A stretch of 64,000 nucleotides of DNA from Microcebus murinus. Lineage: Eukaryota > Chordata > Mammalia > Primates > Cheirogaleidae. The DNA lies in NCBI RefSeq assembly GCF_040939455.1, contig NC_134117.1, forward strand, positions 28,699,501-28,763,500, written 5' to 3'. Positions 26,256 to 39,165 of this stretch are shown piece after piece. Both the position numbers and the translations under genes were made by a program. Within the stretch, counting starts at the first letter, position 1. The number at the start of each line of letters is the position of its first letter. The notes beneath the pieces were generated by a model that searched no databases, was not told the origin of the DNA, and saw only the letters and a list, made by a program, of their open reading frames with translations.

Positions 26256-29102
26256 CTAATTGGATGGAAGGAAACTGATGTGAGCAGGACTTGCACAGGT
26301 AGGGAGGGATGGGTGAGGGGACCACTCCTTTATTAGAAGGCCTTGCTTGGGTAACATCACTTTGTGTTATTTATTTATTTTTCTCTAAAATTAAAAAAAA
26401 TGGTCTCAGCAGTTAGTTTTAAAACTTGTTCACAAAAAAAGAAAAAGTGAAAAGAAAAAAAAAATCAGGAGCTTTTTGGGCAAAGAAAAATTAAACCTGT
26501 CAGCTGGTCTCTGGTTGGGTTCACAAATTTTCGGAGAAAAAGTTTCGCGCAACTGTCTGAAAATAGCATCTTAATGATTAATTACAAAGTAATCATCAGT
26601 CTCCATAGATCTACACAGAATTGTGTTGCCAATGTGACGTTACCACTAAACAAGTACAGTAATAAAAGAGTAAGCCAAATTATTTATTTTAATGCAATGT
26701 ATTCAACATTCATAACAACTAGCTATAAAACTGGAACCATTGACACTGGTGGAACCCACAGATAATTGCTCATTTATCCCACAAACAAGTTGATGTTCAT
26801 CATAAAAAATCAATTCCAAATAACATTTCTTATTTTGCTTAGAAAAAAAAAATATATATATATATAGCTATCAGCCCAAAGGGAGGAAAAAAAACAAAAT
26901 AAAACAAAGACCCATTACATTATAACTTACCACACTTTTTCACTTTAAAACACTATTAGTTGCAGATACATAACATGAATATCATGATTCTCCATTTGAA
27001 ATAATCCAAGCTTAAAAGAAAATTACCCTTTATTTTCTCTAAATCTTTGTTCCTTAAGTTCTACTGAAAAAATATTTATTGCCAGAGATACATAAACAAT
27101 TTTGTAGCAGTTTTCTTTGGTAAAAAAAAAAAAATAAAACAAAACTCCTTTTAAAATATTCTTTTGAAATACCAGACATCTATTTTAAAATTTTAAGTGG
27201 ATAGCTTTAAAATAATGTTTAAAAAGTCAACGATTTATACAAAGTTAATTCCTATGGTTTCGATTTTCACAATAGAGAAAGATTATCAATATTAAGACTG
27301 ACAACTGGCAAAGCATGCCCAAAGGGAATGATTACATTAACTAGGCACAAAAGTGGAGCTCAGCAGAAATAATGATAAACCAGCTATGTTCTCTAAAACT
27401 CTATAGGTAATGCTGTCATCAGTAAATAACACAATAAGGATAACACTGAATATTCAACTAAAAGATGGGCAGTACTTTTGGTGCATTTGTCTTCCATAAA
27501 ACAAAACCAAGTAGAAAACACTTTCCATTCAGAGGAATTAACACAGAAACTTCAGCCATATATAATACATGGACCTGCAGCCAAGCTAAGGGCAAATCTT
27601 AAGCAAAGGGTTTATTTATGCAAACTACATGTGGGCTTTTCCAACATGTGCCCTTAATTACATAACTATAAATGGAACCCAATAATTAGGGACCATGCTG
27701 ACTTTTATCTAGTATAAGTCATAATGAAAAGAAAGGCTTAAAAATTAGTAAGTTATGCAAAATGGATTAAATTAATAGTTATTTTTAGGCTGAATAAAGA
27801 AGAGGAGAAAAGGGAAAATGATGGAGTTTTAGAGAAAACAGAGGGAGCATTTTAGAAGTCAGTAAAGGAATCCTTCAATTTGAAGGTAATTAATGGTTAG
27901 TCCACTTAACATTCACTGGTTCCTTTAATATATATCTAAATAACTTCCCCGCATTGATAGCCTACAAGTTAAATAAAACTAAATATTTACACTTACCAAA
28001 GTTATTTTTCATGTCTAGATAAATTTGATTTTTGGTCACAACACAGTTTTATGGAAATGCCCTTTGTATATGGTATCTAAATATCTTCTTTAATACCTGA
28101 CTTTTCTAAATGGTTACTAAACACACAGGGAGTATTAGACAATTCTTACACTATAAAATTAAGTAGTCAGAGAATTAATTTTAATATCAAAGGTGAGCAC
28201 GTAAATGTCTTGGCAGCATAAGATGATTACCTATCAACATCTACAACCAGTCTATTAAAAAACAAAAAATACATACAATTACGCTTTCTGAACTGCCAGA
28301 GTTAAAGTTGCAGTTCAAATCAACCACCAAAAACCAAAACCAAACCAAAACAAACAAAAATGAACACAATACACACAAGCCCCACTGGAGATACCAAGTT
28401 AAATACTGGAGCCCAATTTTCATTCAGCAACTTCACACATATACTGCCTTTATACCTAAACTCTGGAATTATTTAGCTTGGCTTTCACACTCCAAAACAA
28501 TCAACAACAAAAAGTCCAAAGAAATATTCTTCCCATATTCATGACTATTTACTATTTGTCCTAAATAAAATATATTAATCTACACTAGCCAATTCTACAT
28601 TGCACAGGTTGTACTTTTTCTTGATTGATGGACTAAAAGCCACCTTACAAAAGGCCCACATATATAACTATTAGTCTGAAGGGTTAATTTTAATATTTAT
28701 TTATTTGTTTATTAATTAAACAGGGTCTCATTCTGTTGCTCAGGCTGGAGTGTAGTGGCCCAATCATAGTTCACTGTAATTTTGCACTCCTGGCCTTAAG
28801 CAATCCTCCTGCTCAGCTTCCCAAGTAGCTGGATTACAGGTGCGTGCCACCACCCCTGGCTAATTTTTAAAATATTTTGTAGAGATTTTAGTTTAATATT
28901 TTAAATATTCTGTTGGCTGGTCTCAAACTCCTGGCCTTACGCGATCTTCCCACCTTGGCTTCCCAAAGCACTAGGATTATAGGCATGAGCCACCGTGCCT
29001 AGCCCAAAGGGTTAATTTTTAAAATGTACAAGGGAGATTGGCATCAACCTTTGACGAATTAGCAATTTAAAATTGCAGAAGGCTACGAATATTTTTCCTT
29101 AC
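26256..29102 (-). other. LCOR: Intron between exons B and C
   Basis: Bounded by donor GG|GTAAGG of exon B and the acceptor CAATTAG of exon C. It is AT-rich with A-runs, a (TA)n tract near 26853-26867 and one antisense Alu near its 5' end. No other feature was recognised. Confidence 0.85.
28692..29006 (-). repeat. Old full-length Alu, antisense
   Basis: A reverse-orientation Alu dimer flanked by a 13-bp direct repeat AAGGGTTAATTTT (28679-28691 and 29007-29019). The tail is an interrupted TTTA run. It ends about 97 bp past the exon B donor. Confidence 0.9.
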
Positions 29103-29196
29103 CCGTTCCCTTGAGTACTGGAGCAGCCTGGAGAATGGCTCAGGGAAGTGCTGCCAGCACATGGACTTTTCTTAGTGGACAGATCAAGTACACCGT
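29103..29196 (-). CDS. LCOR: LCOR/PALI1 exon B with second CtBP motif
   Basis: This 94-nt exon (acceptor TTTCTGCAG|ACGG, donor GG|GTAAGG) is too short to stand out as an ORF. It starts in phase 1 (G|AC for Asp80) and ends in phase 2 (GG|G or GG|T). It encodes DGVLDLSTKKSPCAG and the following serine-rich segment up to QGNG, LCOR residues 80-111. VLDLSTKK (82-89) is the second PxDLS-like CtBP-binding motif. It is the branch point: the same donor serves exon C (LCOR) and exon D (PALI1), and both joins keep the frame. Confidence 0.97.
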
Positions 29197-31983
29197 CTGC
29201 AGAAACACAAAGAAATACCTGAGGATATTAAAAAGTAGGAGCAAATGAACTGAAGGTTCAAAATGAAAAAGCAGTAGGCTCAGTAAACTGATCAGATATG
29301 CTACTCATATATTTGAGTTATGAAATCAATTCAATAATAGAATCAGGATATTTTTCCTCCTGAAGCAACATAAATTTAGCAAAGCATGTTATATCTAGTA
29401 TCTCCAAGGGCTAAATATTTTATTAAAGGGGCTAAAGGTAAAACATGCTACAGAAGATGTTAAAATACAGTGAGATATTAGAAATAGCAGTTTACATAGC
29501 ATGAGGACCTGCACTAGAATTCTTAAGACTTCATTTTCTAAATTTACCTGATCAAAGCATGAGTTTTTAATGTCCCACATGGTATACAAACGATAAAACC
29601 AAATTTCTTAAGAGCAAAATCTATCTGAAACTCCAAAAGTACATTAAAGTTGGATACAGAAAATTTTAAGGCAGACAAAAATCATTTTAACATATAAGTT
29701 TATATGGTTAAATTACATGTACACTAAACAAGATAATGTGTAAGATAAATCAGTTGTTAATGGTTTATAATTTGGGTGTGTCCTAATTATTCTTTGGACA
29801 CATTTATAAAAAATGATTTATCTGGATTCAACATTTTGGAAAAAATCTGCACAGATTCAAAATTCACCTGCTGAAATTTATAAAGGCAAGGTGTTTTCAG
29901 TTAAGAACGCATTAAAAATAGGTGGACAAAGTTTGAGGAAAGAAGAATGAAACAGTCTTGATACCAATGAGAGCCTAGAAGTATAACCAATTTTTACTGA
30001 AGCCAGACCAAATCACAAATTCATGTTATGGACACAAAATTAGAAGACTTTCTTTTCCTTCAAAGGCATTTTCCCCTTTATAGACATATCTAGAAAAAAT
30101 ATCTCATAGTCTGGACAACTTTTAAAGCTGCCACTCAACTTTTAAAGCTGCCAAAATTAACAGAGCAAGATAATACTCATAGCCTCCAATTTTCAGCTGG
30201 CCAGCAGAAAGGTTTTGCTATCTGGTTACCACAGGATAAAATCTACTCATGACTTGTGTCTGAGGACATTCTAACACTCCCTATTTCAAGCTGTTAAAAA
30301 CAAACATCCAACTGAATTTATAAACAAAAAGTCCACCCTCATAAACAGTTTTGTCCTTTAGTCACTAATAGTTCTAAAAATATAATTGTAATCTTACAAA
30401 AACCAAGTATGCTGTTAGACATCTAACCCATTAGGCATCTATCCAACAAGCAAATGTATTGCTTAAAATATTTCCAACCAAAGACAGTCTTGTTTAGAAA
30501 CTTATAAACTAAATAGGCAACACACTTTAGATCTACCACTAAAAATACTGTGACTGAAGTTGAAAACACCAAGATTCATTAAGGAAATATAATTTAAAAA
30601 TTTCTGCTTCATTTGAAGTTTATACACTATAATGCTATCATGCAGTTCAAATTTCTCCTGGTAAGAGCATGCTGCCATCACTTCTCTCTTAAGTGCAACA
30701 CTAGCTACAATACTGTATGTTAACCTCCATGATTAATACTTTAAATACATTTCTATGCTGCCACTCTCCTAATATAAACCTGTAGCTTTTGATGCAATAT
30801 TTAGAGCAACGAGATTTTTAGTAAAAACTACCAATTTATTGTAAAGGAAATCATCAATAAAAAAGACAAGACACAATTTTACAAATAAGTTAAACAAGGG
30901 TACATGATCAATGTGAGCATAGGACAATTCGGAGGTATCCTGTCAGGAAGTATCTCAGAACTTGGATACTTTGTTTGCTGTTCACCACACAGAAACAGGA
31001 AATAAGCAAAGGAAAATTACTCAAAACAAAGTCCTTTCAAGGAAGTTCTTTTAAGAATTAAATTTATTTTCTTCCCAAAATAAACATGTATTTCTAGCTA
31101 ATAAATCCATGTATCTCATAACCTTTCTGTATTCCAAGATTTCTACAACAACAAAATCTCATTAGTATAGACATCACCAATTTATAATTTGCAGTGGTTC
31201 AAACAATGGCTGACTTGAAATGCTCACTTCAGTCTTTGTGAAATTAAAGGTAAATGAGATCACAAAGCAACAAGAATATTTAATTTATTGAAAAGAATAA
31301 ACTTTTCAGAGATGCAAGAAACATTTGCTAAACAAAACTGATAACCTCTTTAACCTCTTCACTTAATTAGGGTCCTCATCAACAAATTCCCTTTCAGAAA
31401 TATTTTAAGGTTATTTCATAATACAGGGGATGTGTTTATGTATTTATAAAACACTGAATACACTTAACAACCTAAAGTGTGTTCTATTGTCTTCTCTATT
31501 TCTAACCCTAGTTTTTTTTTTTAATTGTAAATAATATATATTTTTTCTTATGATCTAATGTACAGAGTATATAACTTATACCTAACAAGTAAAGGCATAC
31601 TTCTCAGGGGCTAATCCTAGAACATTAATGGATAAGGGGAAAAACTTACTTTTTCATAAGAGTTAAAAAAAAAAAAGATGTGACAATGCTTTGCAAAATG
31701 TAAAATGCTCATATAAATTCAAGCAACTTAAAAGATCAGTCAGTGACAACTGTAATCACCTGACTTTCCTGGGTAGTACATCAATCATGACTACAAACTG
31801 ATGATGGATAGGTTGTAACAACTCTATTTGTACTTCTCCATTACTGCATAGTCAGAAATAACTTAAGAATCACATTAGTTTTTATTCTATTATTGTTGCT
31901 GGCGCTCTACTTGCCAATATTTTTTTTCTCCCCAAGTTAAAGTATGCTGATTGGACAGAGGAGACCTTGACATCAAACCATAC
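29197..31983 (-). other. LCOR: Intron between exons A and B
   Basis: Bounded by donor CAAG|GTATGG and acceptor TTTCTGCAG. AT-rich, with a T-run near 31512. Apart from a 20-bp tandem duplication at 30116-30152 (CAACTTTTAAAGCTGCCACT), nothing was recognised, and no Alu or L1 is visible. Confidence 0.85.
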
Positions 31984-32271
31984 CTTGTTCACTAGGTTCT
32001 GACTGAGACTTTCTGACAGTAAGGTCCAGAGGTGAGTCTTGGTCAGCCATGAGAAGTTTGCTGAGCACAGGGTTCTGAGTAGTTGCAGCCGTGGGAGAGG
32101 TGGTGACTGGAGATGCTTTCGGCAGGCTTTGGTTCTTTGTGCTATTGGGCTGGCTGGGGTCCTGAGTAGAGCTATTTTTTGAGGTATATTCAGCAGCAAA
32201 TTGTTGGATCATTCGCTGCATGATCTCACGGGCCACTAGGGGAATATTGGGGTCGGAGACCCAGGGACTGT
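31984..32271 (-). CDS. LCOR: LCOR/PALI1 exon A with start Met, LxxLL box and first CtBP motif
   Basis: Acceptor TTTACAG|ACAG, donor CAAG|GTATGG, length 288 nt. The conventional LCOR start is ATG at 32221-32219 (MQRMIQQFAAEY). Residues 53-57 are LSKLL, the single nuclear-receptor box that docks in the AF-2 pocket of agonist-bound receptors. Residues 64-70 are PLDLTVR, the first CtBP-binding motif. The frame is open for the 16 codons before this ATG (SPWVSDPNIPLVAREI) and continues across the acceptor into the upstream exon, with AAA G|AC giving Lys-Asp. The sequence DPNIPLVA followed by a QxMI segment is shared with the LCORL paralogue as I remember it, so this part is probably coding in an N-terminally extended isoform. 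Confidence 0.96.
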
Positions 32272-32767
32272 CTGTAAATAAAGATTTATTTACTTTTAAA
32301 GTGGGATAATGTACTTAAAAAAGACAGCTTTCAAGTAAACATAAAATTTCATTTTCTTTTCCTTAAAATGCAATATCTTAAAAATAGTATTCTCCTTTTG
32401 ACTTATAGTTTTAATCTCTAACTTTTGAATTACAGATTTTCAAAAAAGAAATGTTTCATAAAAATATGTCTAAACATTTCCCCCCAGGATTATGAAATTA
32501 AAGGGATAACAAATAGTATATCTTATGGGCATGAATCACTTACCTGATATAGAAATCCCAAAACCCTTCTCTTATGAAATAATCTCTCCCTTGTTACATC
32601 TATAGATCACATCAGGTTTCCCTATATTTTTCCTCAGCCAATTCACCTTGGTTTTTGAAGAATGAGTTAGTGAGTTAATGAGTGCTTAATTTATTTCCTA
32701 TTTAAGATTGAAGGCATACCAAGATTATATAAAAGGAGATACTTATTTTAAGATCCTATGATAGGCT

Positions 32768-32945
32768 AGGGCAGTAGTTTTTACATTTTAATGTTCATCA
32801 GAATAACTCTGCTGGCTTGTAAAAACAGATTGCTGGGTCCTACCCCCACACTTTCTGATTGAGTAGTTCTAGGGTGGGCTCAAGAACTGTCATTTCTAAC
32901 AGGTTCCTAGATGCTGCTGGTCTGGGGACAATTTTAAAATCCCTG
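32768..32945 (+). repeat. MER5A-like hAT-Charlie element
   Basis: The segment runs through CATCAGAATAACTCTGCTGG, AACAGATTGCTGGGTCCTAC, TTTCTGATTGAGTAG and ATTTCTAACAGGTTCC to CTGGTCTGGGGAC, which is the MER5A pattern. It is an ancient non-autonomous hAT. Confidence 0.9.
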
Positions 32946-33234
32946 GCTAGGAGTTTAATTTAAATGCCAAATCTCAAAAGCCTAAGAAAGACCACATATT
33001 TTCCATAAGTTATTTAAATACACCCTGCCAACTGTTAACACTATAGCTAGGGATATAATAAAATAAACATCTAAGTTATCAATTACTAGTCAATGCTAAG
33101 TTTAGACAATATGAATTCATTAGCTCACAGAACTTTTAGCACTGGAAGGGACCCTGAAGGTCATACGAGGTTGAGAGGGAAATGATTTGCATAAACATAT
33201 TATCAGGTCTCTATAATTACCACACTGTAACAGT

Positions 33235-33350
33235 CAATCAGGAAGACTAAACTTCTCAAGAGCAGAGATTGTATTTACCTTTGCATACCTAATCTTGCCT
33301 AGTGAAAGTGTGCATTCAATTTAGTTGAGTAATAAATGAGTCAATCAAAT
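33235..33350 (+). repeat. L2 3'-end fragment
   Basis: The pattern AGAGCAGAGATTGTATTTAC, then a TGCCTAGTG-like segment, then GAGTAATAAATGAGTCAATC fits the L2 3' end. It is diverged. Confidence 0.55.
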
Positions 33351-34150
33351 CAATCACTATGAAATACTCCTTTTTGTAAAAACAAAAACAAATCAGGGAA
33401 ATATGATCTAAAGAGTAAGTGGCCTCTACAAATCTGTACAGATGGTTAGTGATAGATCCTTGATTAAAACTTTCCCCCTGATCTTACTGTTTATCTGTGA
33501 CCTTTACTCCCCACTATACTTCTGAGGCTTTAGAAGATGGTTCTTAGAAAACCTCAGTTTCCTTGGTCTTTTAAAGATTAGCTATAGAGAGCAAATAACT
33601 TTACCCACAGTATTTTGTACCTGTAAGAAACTTAAGAGGTTTATTTAAAAGTTAAAGAAAAACTGACTCTTATACTAACTAAAATCTAAAATCTCCACAA
33701 CAAACAAAAAACAAGCAACAAACACATCATTAAAACTTCATAGGACTCCTAAAAACATAACATTTTTTCCCTGAAGGACAATACTCGATATCAGGAGATG
33801 CTCATAAAGTCAAAATATTTAATTCTCTGAAGTTTAATGAGGCTTGCTCTACCAATAATAATGTTTCTTACTAAGAAGTATTTTTAACCCTAAGTTTTCT
33901 CTTCATAATTAGAGACTATGAATATTCTAGATACCTAAGAATAAAGGTATTCAATTAGGTAAGGTTCAGAAGCTGCTACAATCACTAACAATGGTTTCTC
34001 AAATGTTTTAATATACACTTTCCCATATACTGCTTTTTAAATAACTCTATCCACTGGATTTTTAGTCATTTAACTTTCCTGTTAAAATCCATTTTTCCTC
34101 TATATGGCATACAATCTCCATATGAATGACTATATAAAATTACAAGTTTT

Positions 34151-34454
34151 TATATATGTATATATATTTATTTTTTGAAGACAGACTCTCCCTCCATTGC
34201 CCCAGGTAAAATTCAGTGACGATCATAGCTGACTGCAACCTCAAACTCCTGGGCTCGAGCAACCCTCCTGCTTCAGCCTCTTCAGTAGTTACCTGGGACT
34301 ACAGGCGCATGCGACCATGCCTGACAAATTTTCTATTTTTAGTAGAGATGGGGTCTTGCTCTTGTTCAGGCTGGTCTCAAAAACCTGAGCTCAAGCAATC
34401 CTCCTGCCTCCCAGAGTGCTAGGATCACAGGCGTGAGCTCCCATGCCTGGCCCC
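34151..34454 (-). repeat. Old full-length Alu, antisense
   Basis: A reverse Alu dimer with AT-rich tail, flanked by an 8-bp direct repeat CAAGTTTT (34143-34150 and 34455-34462). It has many substitutions. Confidence 0.88.
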
Positions 34455-37228
34455 CAAGTTTTAATATATTAGTGTATCCTTCTCCTACTGAAATGTTGGG
34501 GAATATGTAATACATAAAGAGGAGTATTTTCAAACAGGAAGCAACATGAAATAATTTATGAAATGTCTCTGTTTAACTAGTATTAATAAACTAATATGAC
34601 AAAAGAGCTCCGTAAAGAGTCAAAGATTTTAGGATAAATACCATAAACCTCTTGAGCTTTAAATGCCTGCAGCATATCTTGTCTCTTTCCTGAATGAGTA
34701 ACACAATCATGAGAAAAAACATATTCAATGTTTTCATATGAATGACATCTCTGCCATTTAAATATCTGTATCTTTTGAAAGTTTTTAAAACAGATTTCAT
34801 TCTTTGACTTACTTAAAACACATATCTATAAACATACCCATGCCCAAAGGAACACAATTGAGTCAAATAAAAGAAAAAAATCAGATCAATATAAAACTAC
34901 AGAAAAATGTGTTACATTATAGCCATCTGTATATTTGAAAATGTGAATCTAACTTTTAGAAAAAGTGTCAAATCTTCTAATCCAAGTCACAAAGCAAGCT
35001 AAAAAAATGTGATTATGACAGCTGTAGAAGGTACATTGTTCTTAAATTAAAATTTATTATAGTCCACATCCCAAAAGCCCACTTTTATTGCAAATGTTTC
35101 TACTTAAACACATATAACTTATGCACATTCAATTACTTAAAATACACAATTTGCAGTACTTGGAAACAAAGGACCAAATCCAAAGATCTTAATTATTTAT
35201 AAAAACAAAATATTCTCGAGACTAAAGTGCCCATCATATCCCTGGATACTAAACACTTCTGGCATTAATCTGAAGAGTACTAATGCCGATCTTTGAGACA
35301 TTTTCAAGAGATTTAATAAGATATCTAAAAATAACAATATTCATACATAAAGCAAAGGGAAGGGAACTTTCAATTCCAAAGCAATAGTTCTTTTTCCTAG
35401 CTTCACATGCCAGTATATAAACAAACGCACAAACATAACTTAAAATTTGAGAGGATTTCCATCTCTTGAAATATATCAAGACTGATTCCAAGGTAAAAAT
35501 TCCCCTCCCCAAAAGGTTATGCTCAAAGATTTAATTTCTAAATATAAAAAGCTTATAAAAACTTTAAATGTAGGTTAATACTCTATGCCAAAGGGATAGG
35601 ACTAGTAGAGAAGTAGGAAAGAATTTCTCTGTAGGAATCTTCTTATGATTGACCTCATTAATGCCCCCTAAATAAAGAGTGGATGAAAGCAGTTCCTCCA
35701 GGTAAACCAGGAAGAGGAGTTTCCTCTGTATAGATAATGAAGCTTGCTGTAACAACACATAAGACCAATGACCCTGTATACATCCTATAGGACAGGAGCA
35801 GAAAATATTTTTTATTTGGTTAATAAACTGAGACATCAGTCACTTATACTATAAATGTAAATTATTGTAATAAAACAAATATTCATAAAACTAAAAAAAT
35901 TACTATTATGAACATAATTTTGGAATTCAAGGCACTTTATGAGGATTAAGGTGAGCATGGGAGACTTGGCTGGGAGATTTAGGTCAGAGGGTGCTAGTGG
36001 GTATTAAAAAAGAAGCAAGCATGTACTAAAAGATTTAATTTTGCCTAGGGATCTAATAGAAGAAACTGGGAAAAAAAGTGCCACAGAAAAACAATAATCT
36101 GTGCATTACTTAATTTTACGTGACATTTCGCCTCATACCACCTTTTGAAAACATTGGTCACATTAAGTAGAAGCCCAGCTGGTATCCAACTGTAACAAAC
36201 CCATTAGAACCAGCATTTATCAGACTTTTAACCAGTGTACAATCAAAATAAACCCTTCAAATTTCAGAGGGAAGAAGGGAATTTTCAGAGGAATAAGAAT
36301 TGTAAACTAGAACATATGAAGAAATATTAAAGAAAATGGCATCACTGAGTCAGCTGAAGGTTTGGATATTCAAAATTATCAGGAGTTTATAGGAAACCAT
36401 TTTAGAACCTATCATAGTAATCTTCCTCTTGGAACTAGAGAAGTATAACTAAGAAATACAGATCCCCTTAGGAAGAATTTCTTGAATGTAAAGACTTCAC
36501 TAGAATGGATCAGGAAAGAAAGTTTTCTTAAGTTCTTGGTTGATAGCAATTATGTTTTGTGCATACAGAAAAGAAGTAAATGTCTCCATGAAGAATTCTA
36601 AACCTCAAGACTATGACTGGAGAAATTTTCTGTATTTCAAAAGAAATGTAAAATAAACTTATCAAAGTTCAAGGAGAAAGATAAATTGAAAAAAAAATGC
36701 AAGAGGTGAAGCTATTAATGCCACCTCAAATGTAGGGGGAAAGTTTATTATATAATAATGAGTTTCTCTAATTTTAACAATACAAAAAATTTCAGTTAAA
36801 GTGTGGAGAAAAAAATGCTTATAAATCTAATTTTAACACATAACTACATTTCTGGTCTAATTAAATTTCAGGTTAGAATTACCAAAAATTCACAGTTTAT
36901 ATATAGTTATCAGTGATTAAAAAGTTAACTTGTCTCGGTAAGAAAATCTGTCTAGCAAATATAGAAGTACTAAGATATTACAATTTTCAGAGTTTCATAA
37001 ACTCTCAACTATTTAACTAAAACTCACTGTCACTTCAGAGCCTAAAGGGGGTACAGGGGTTGCCTTAACCCTGTTCCAAATTTAATCTGACCAAAGGAAT
37101 ATAGAGAAATATAAAGTATACCATCAATAAAGAAAAATATTTTTAAGAGTAACTTTTAAAATGACATTGAAATTAAGCAGATTAAAACAAGACAAGCAGA
37201 TGCTAAGTCATTCTTCACTGAAACCAAC

Positions 37229-37361
37229 CTTTTCTATAAAAGACTGCATTGAGGAACTCCTCTGCTTGTCTCTCGAATCGAATGATTTTTGCTTGCTCTT
37301 GTTTAAGCAGAGCTTCTTGCCCAGCTCCCGAAGCTGGTTCATCCAGACCGACTAAGTGTCC
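37229..37361 (-). CDS. LCOR: Upstream coding exon of LCOR/PALI1
   Basis: This 133-nt exon has acceptor TTTTTACAG|GGACAC and donor AAAAG|GTTGGT. It starts on a codon boundary and leaves one base (G) to complete Asp with exon A. It encodes 44 residues, including GHLVGLDEPASGAGQEA, LLKQEQAKIIRFERQ and AEEFLNAVFYRK. The last segment resembles the LCORL N-terminal segment with NALFRKKD followed by DPNIPLVA, recalled from memory. The frame has no stop and no Met, so translation would need a start further upstream, outside what I could identify. In the annotated 433-residue form this exon would be 5' UTR. The clean codon structure and paralogue match favour real coding use. The EQAKIIRFERQAEEF stretch looks helical. 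Confidence 0.85.
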
Positions 37362-37627
37362 CTGTAAAAATATTTGGTGAAATAGTTGCACAAAAATCTT
37401 TTCTCATTCAATATCAAAAGCACAGATGCATAATCAAAGATAAATGTTAACAGCAAATAAGACAAACTAGTACAATTAAAATATTTTAAAACTTCAAATC
37501 AGGATAAAATTTATCTCCACAAAAATATTAATATAAAAATTAAATGAGTATAAACATATACTTTGGATGGATTTTATCCACGTTCTCTGATTATGAATTT
37601 TGTTCAAAATTTACAGGCAAACTCTAA

Positions 37628-38018
<391 letters not shown>

Positions 38019-38337
38019 ATTATGATTCTTTAAATAAAAAAAAAGAAACTTTTTCAGCCCCAAATCTCATTTGAGGATCATGTTTGCCTTCCTAGTATGA
38101 GATCTGTTTTCACCAGACACAAAACACAAACATTTTAAAAAGGCCCTTAGGGAAAAAAACTTCAAAAAATATATTTGGATTCATAATTCTGTCCCTAGAT
38201 TACTGTTTTACAAACTGTGGTTCTCAAACCTTTAGTGGGTTGTAAAATTGATTAACAGGTCAAAAGCAGCACTAAAAAAAAGAACTGCAAAACAGAATGC
38301 ATGTTCTAAGTGTAAGCACTTTAGTTCTTTTATTTAT

Positions 38338-38371
38338 ACACACAAACACACACACACACACACACACACGA
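38338..38371. repeat. (CA)n microsatellite
   Basis: About 34 bp of CA repeats with one AA interruption; a shorter CA run follows at 38379-38388. Confidence 0.95.
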
Positions 38372-39011
38372 AGTATATACACACACACTTGAACATCTTT
38401 GCAATATAAAATGTTGCAAAATTTCTCTGACCAAGTTCCAATATGTTGCACTAAACTCATCCCAGAAACCCCCAGCATCTGCTCCCACACTGCAGGAGTA
38501 CTAGACTAAATTGATAATGATTTCAACTTACTTCCACTCTTGTATCTTACAATAATAGAAAATAAGAACATAAAGAATAGCAAAGTGCATCTTTTAAGTG
38601 TTCTTTAAATTCTAGTCCCCATAATTTACTTCAAATCACTGCAGTATATGAATTCATGCATTTACTTTCATCATGGAAAACTTAAAGTTGCACTAAGAAA
38701 ATGGGACAAGTCTCGGCACAATGCAAAGAAATTGAACATACTGAATGCGTATTATAATGCACAAATGATTTACTCAAAGATTTTAAATATACCCACTGAT
38801 ATTTGCAACCAGCTTTTTATGATTTCTCATCACAATTGTGTCGAGAGCACACCAAAACATGTATTTTGCAGAAACATTTAACATCAATTATATATTGCAA
38901 ACAAATAGTTTAATATGAAGAACTCACTTGCAAATTCAAACTAAAATAAATATCCTTTAACATTTCTATATAAGATACAGTAAATCTGCTATATAATTTG
39001 TTAAAAATTTT

Positions 39012-39165
39012 TTAGCTGGACACAGTGGCACTCGCCTATAAGCCAGCTACTTGGGATGCTGAGGTGGGAGGATCACTTGAGCTCAGGGGTTCAAGAACAG
39101 CCTAAGCAACATAATGAGACCCCATCTCAAAGAAAAAATAAATGAAAAATAAGTAAACAAGTAAA
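39012..39165 (+). repeat. Alu monomer (FLAM/FRAM-like)
   Basis: Only one monomer is present: AGCTGGACACAGTGGCACTC to GAGACCCCATCTCAAAG with an A-rich tail. The right monomer is absent. Confidence 0.8.

Larger units (their letters stand above)
32272..37228 (-). other. LCOR: Intron upstream of exon A
   Basis: Bounded by donor AAAAG|GTTGGT (a weak match beyond the GT) and acceptor TTTACAG. It contains a MER5A, an L2 fragment and an antisense Alu, listed separately. About 34.5-37.2 kb holds nothing I recognise. Confidence 0.8.
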
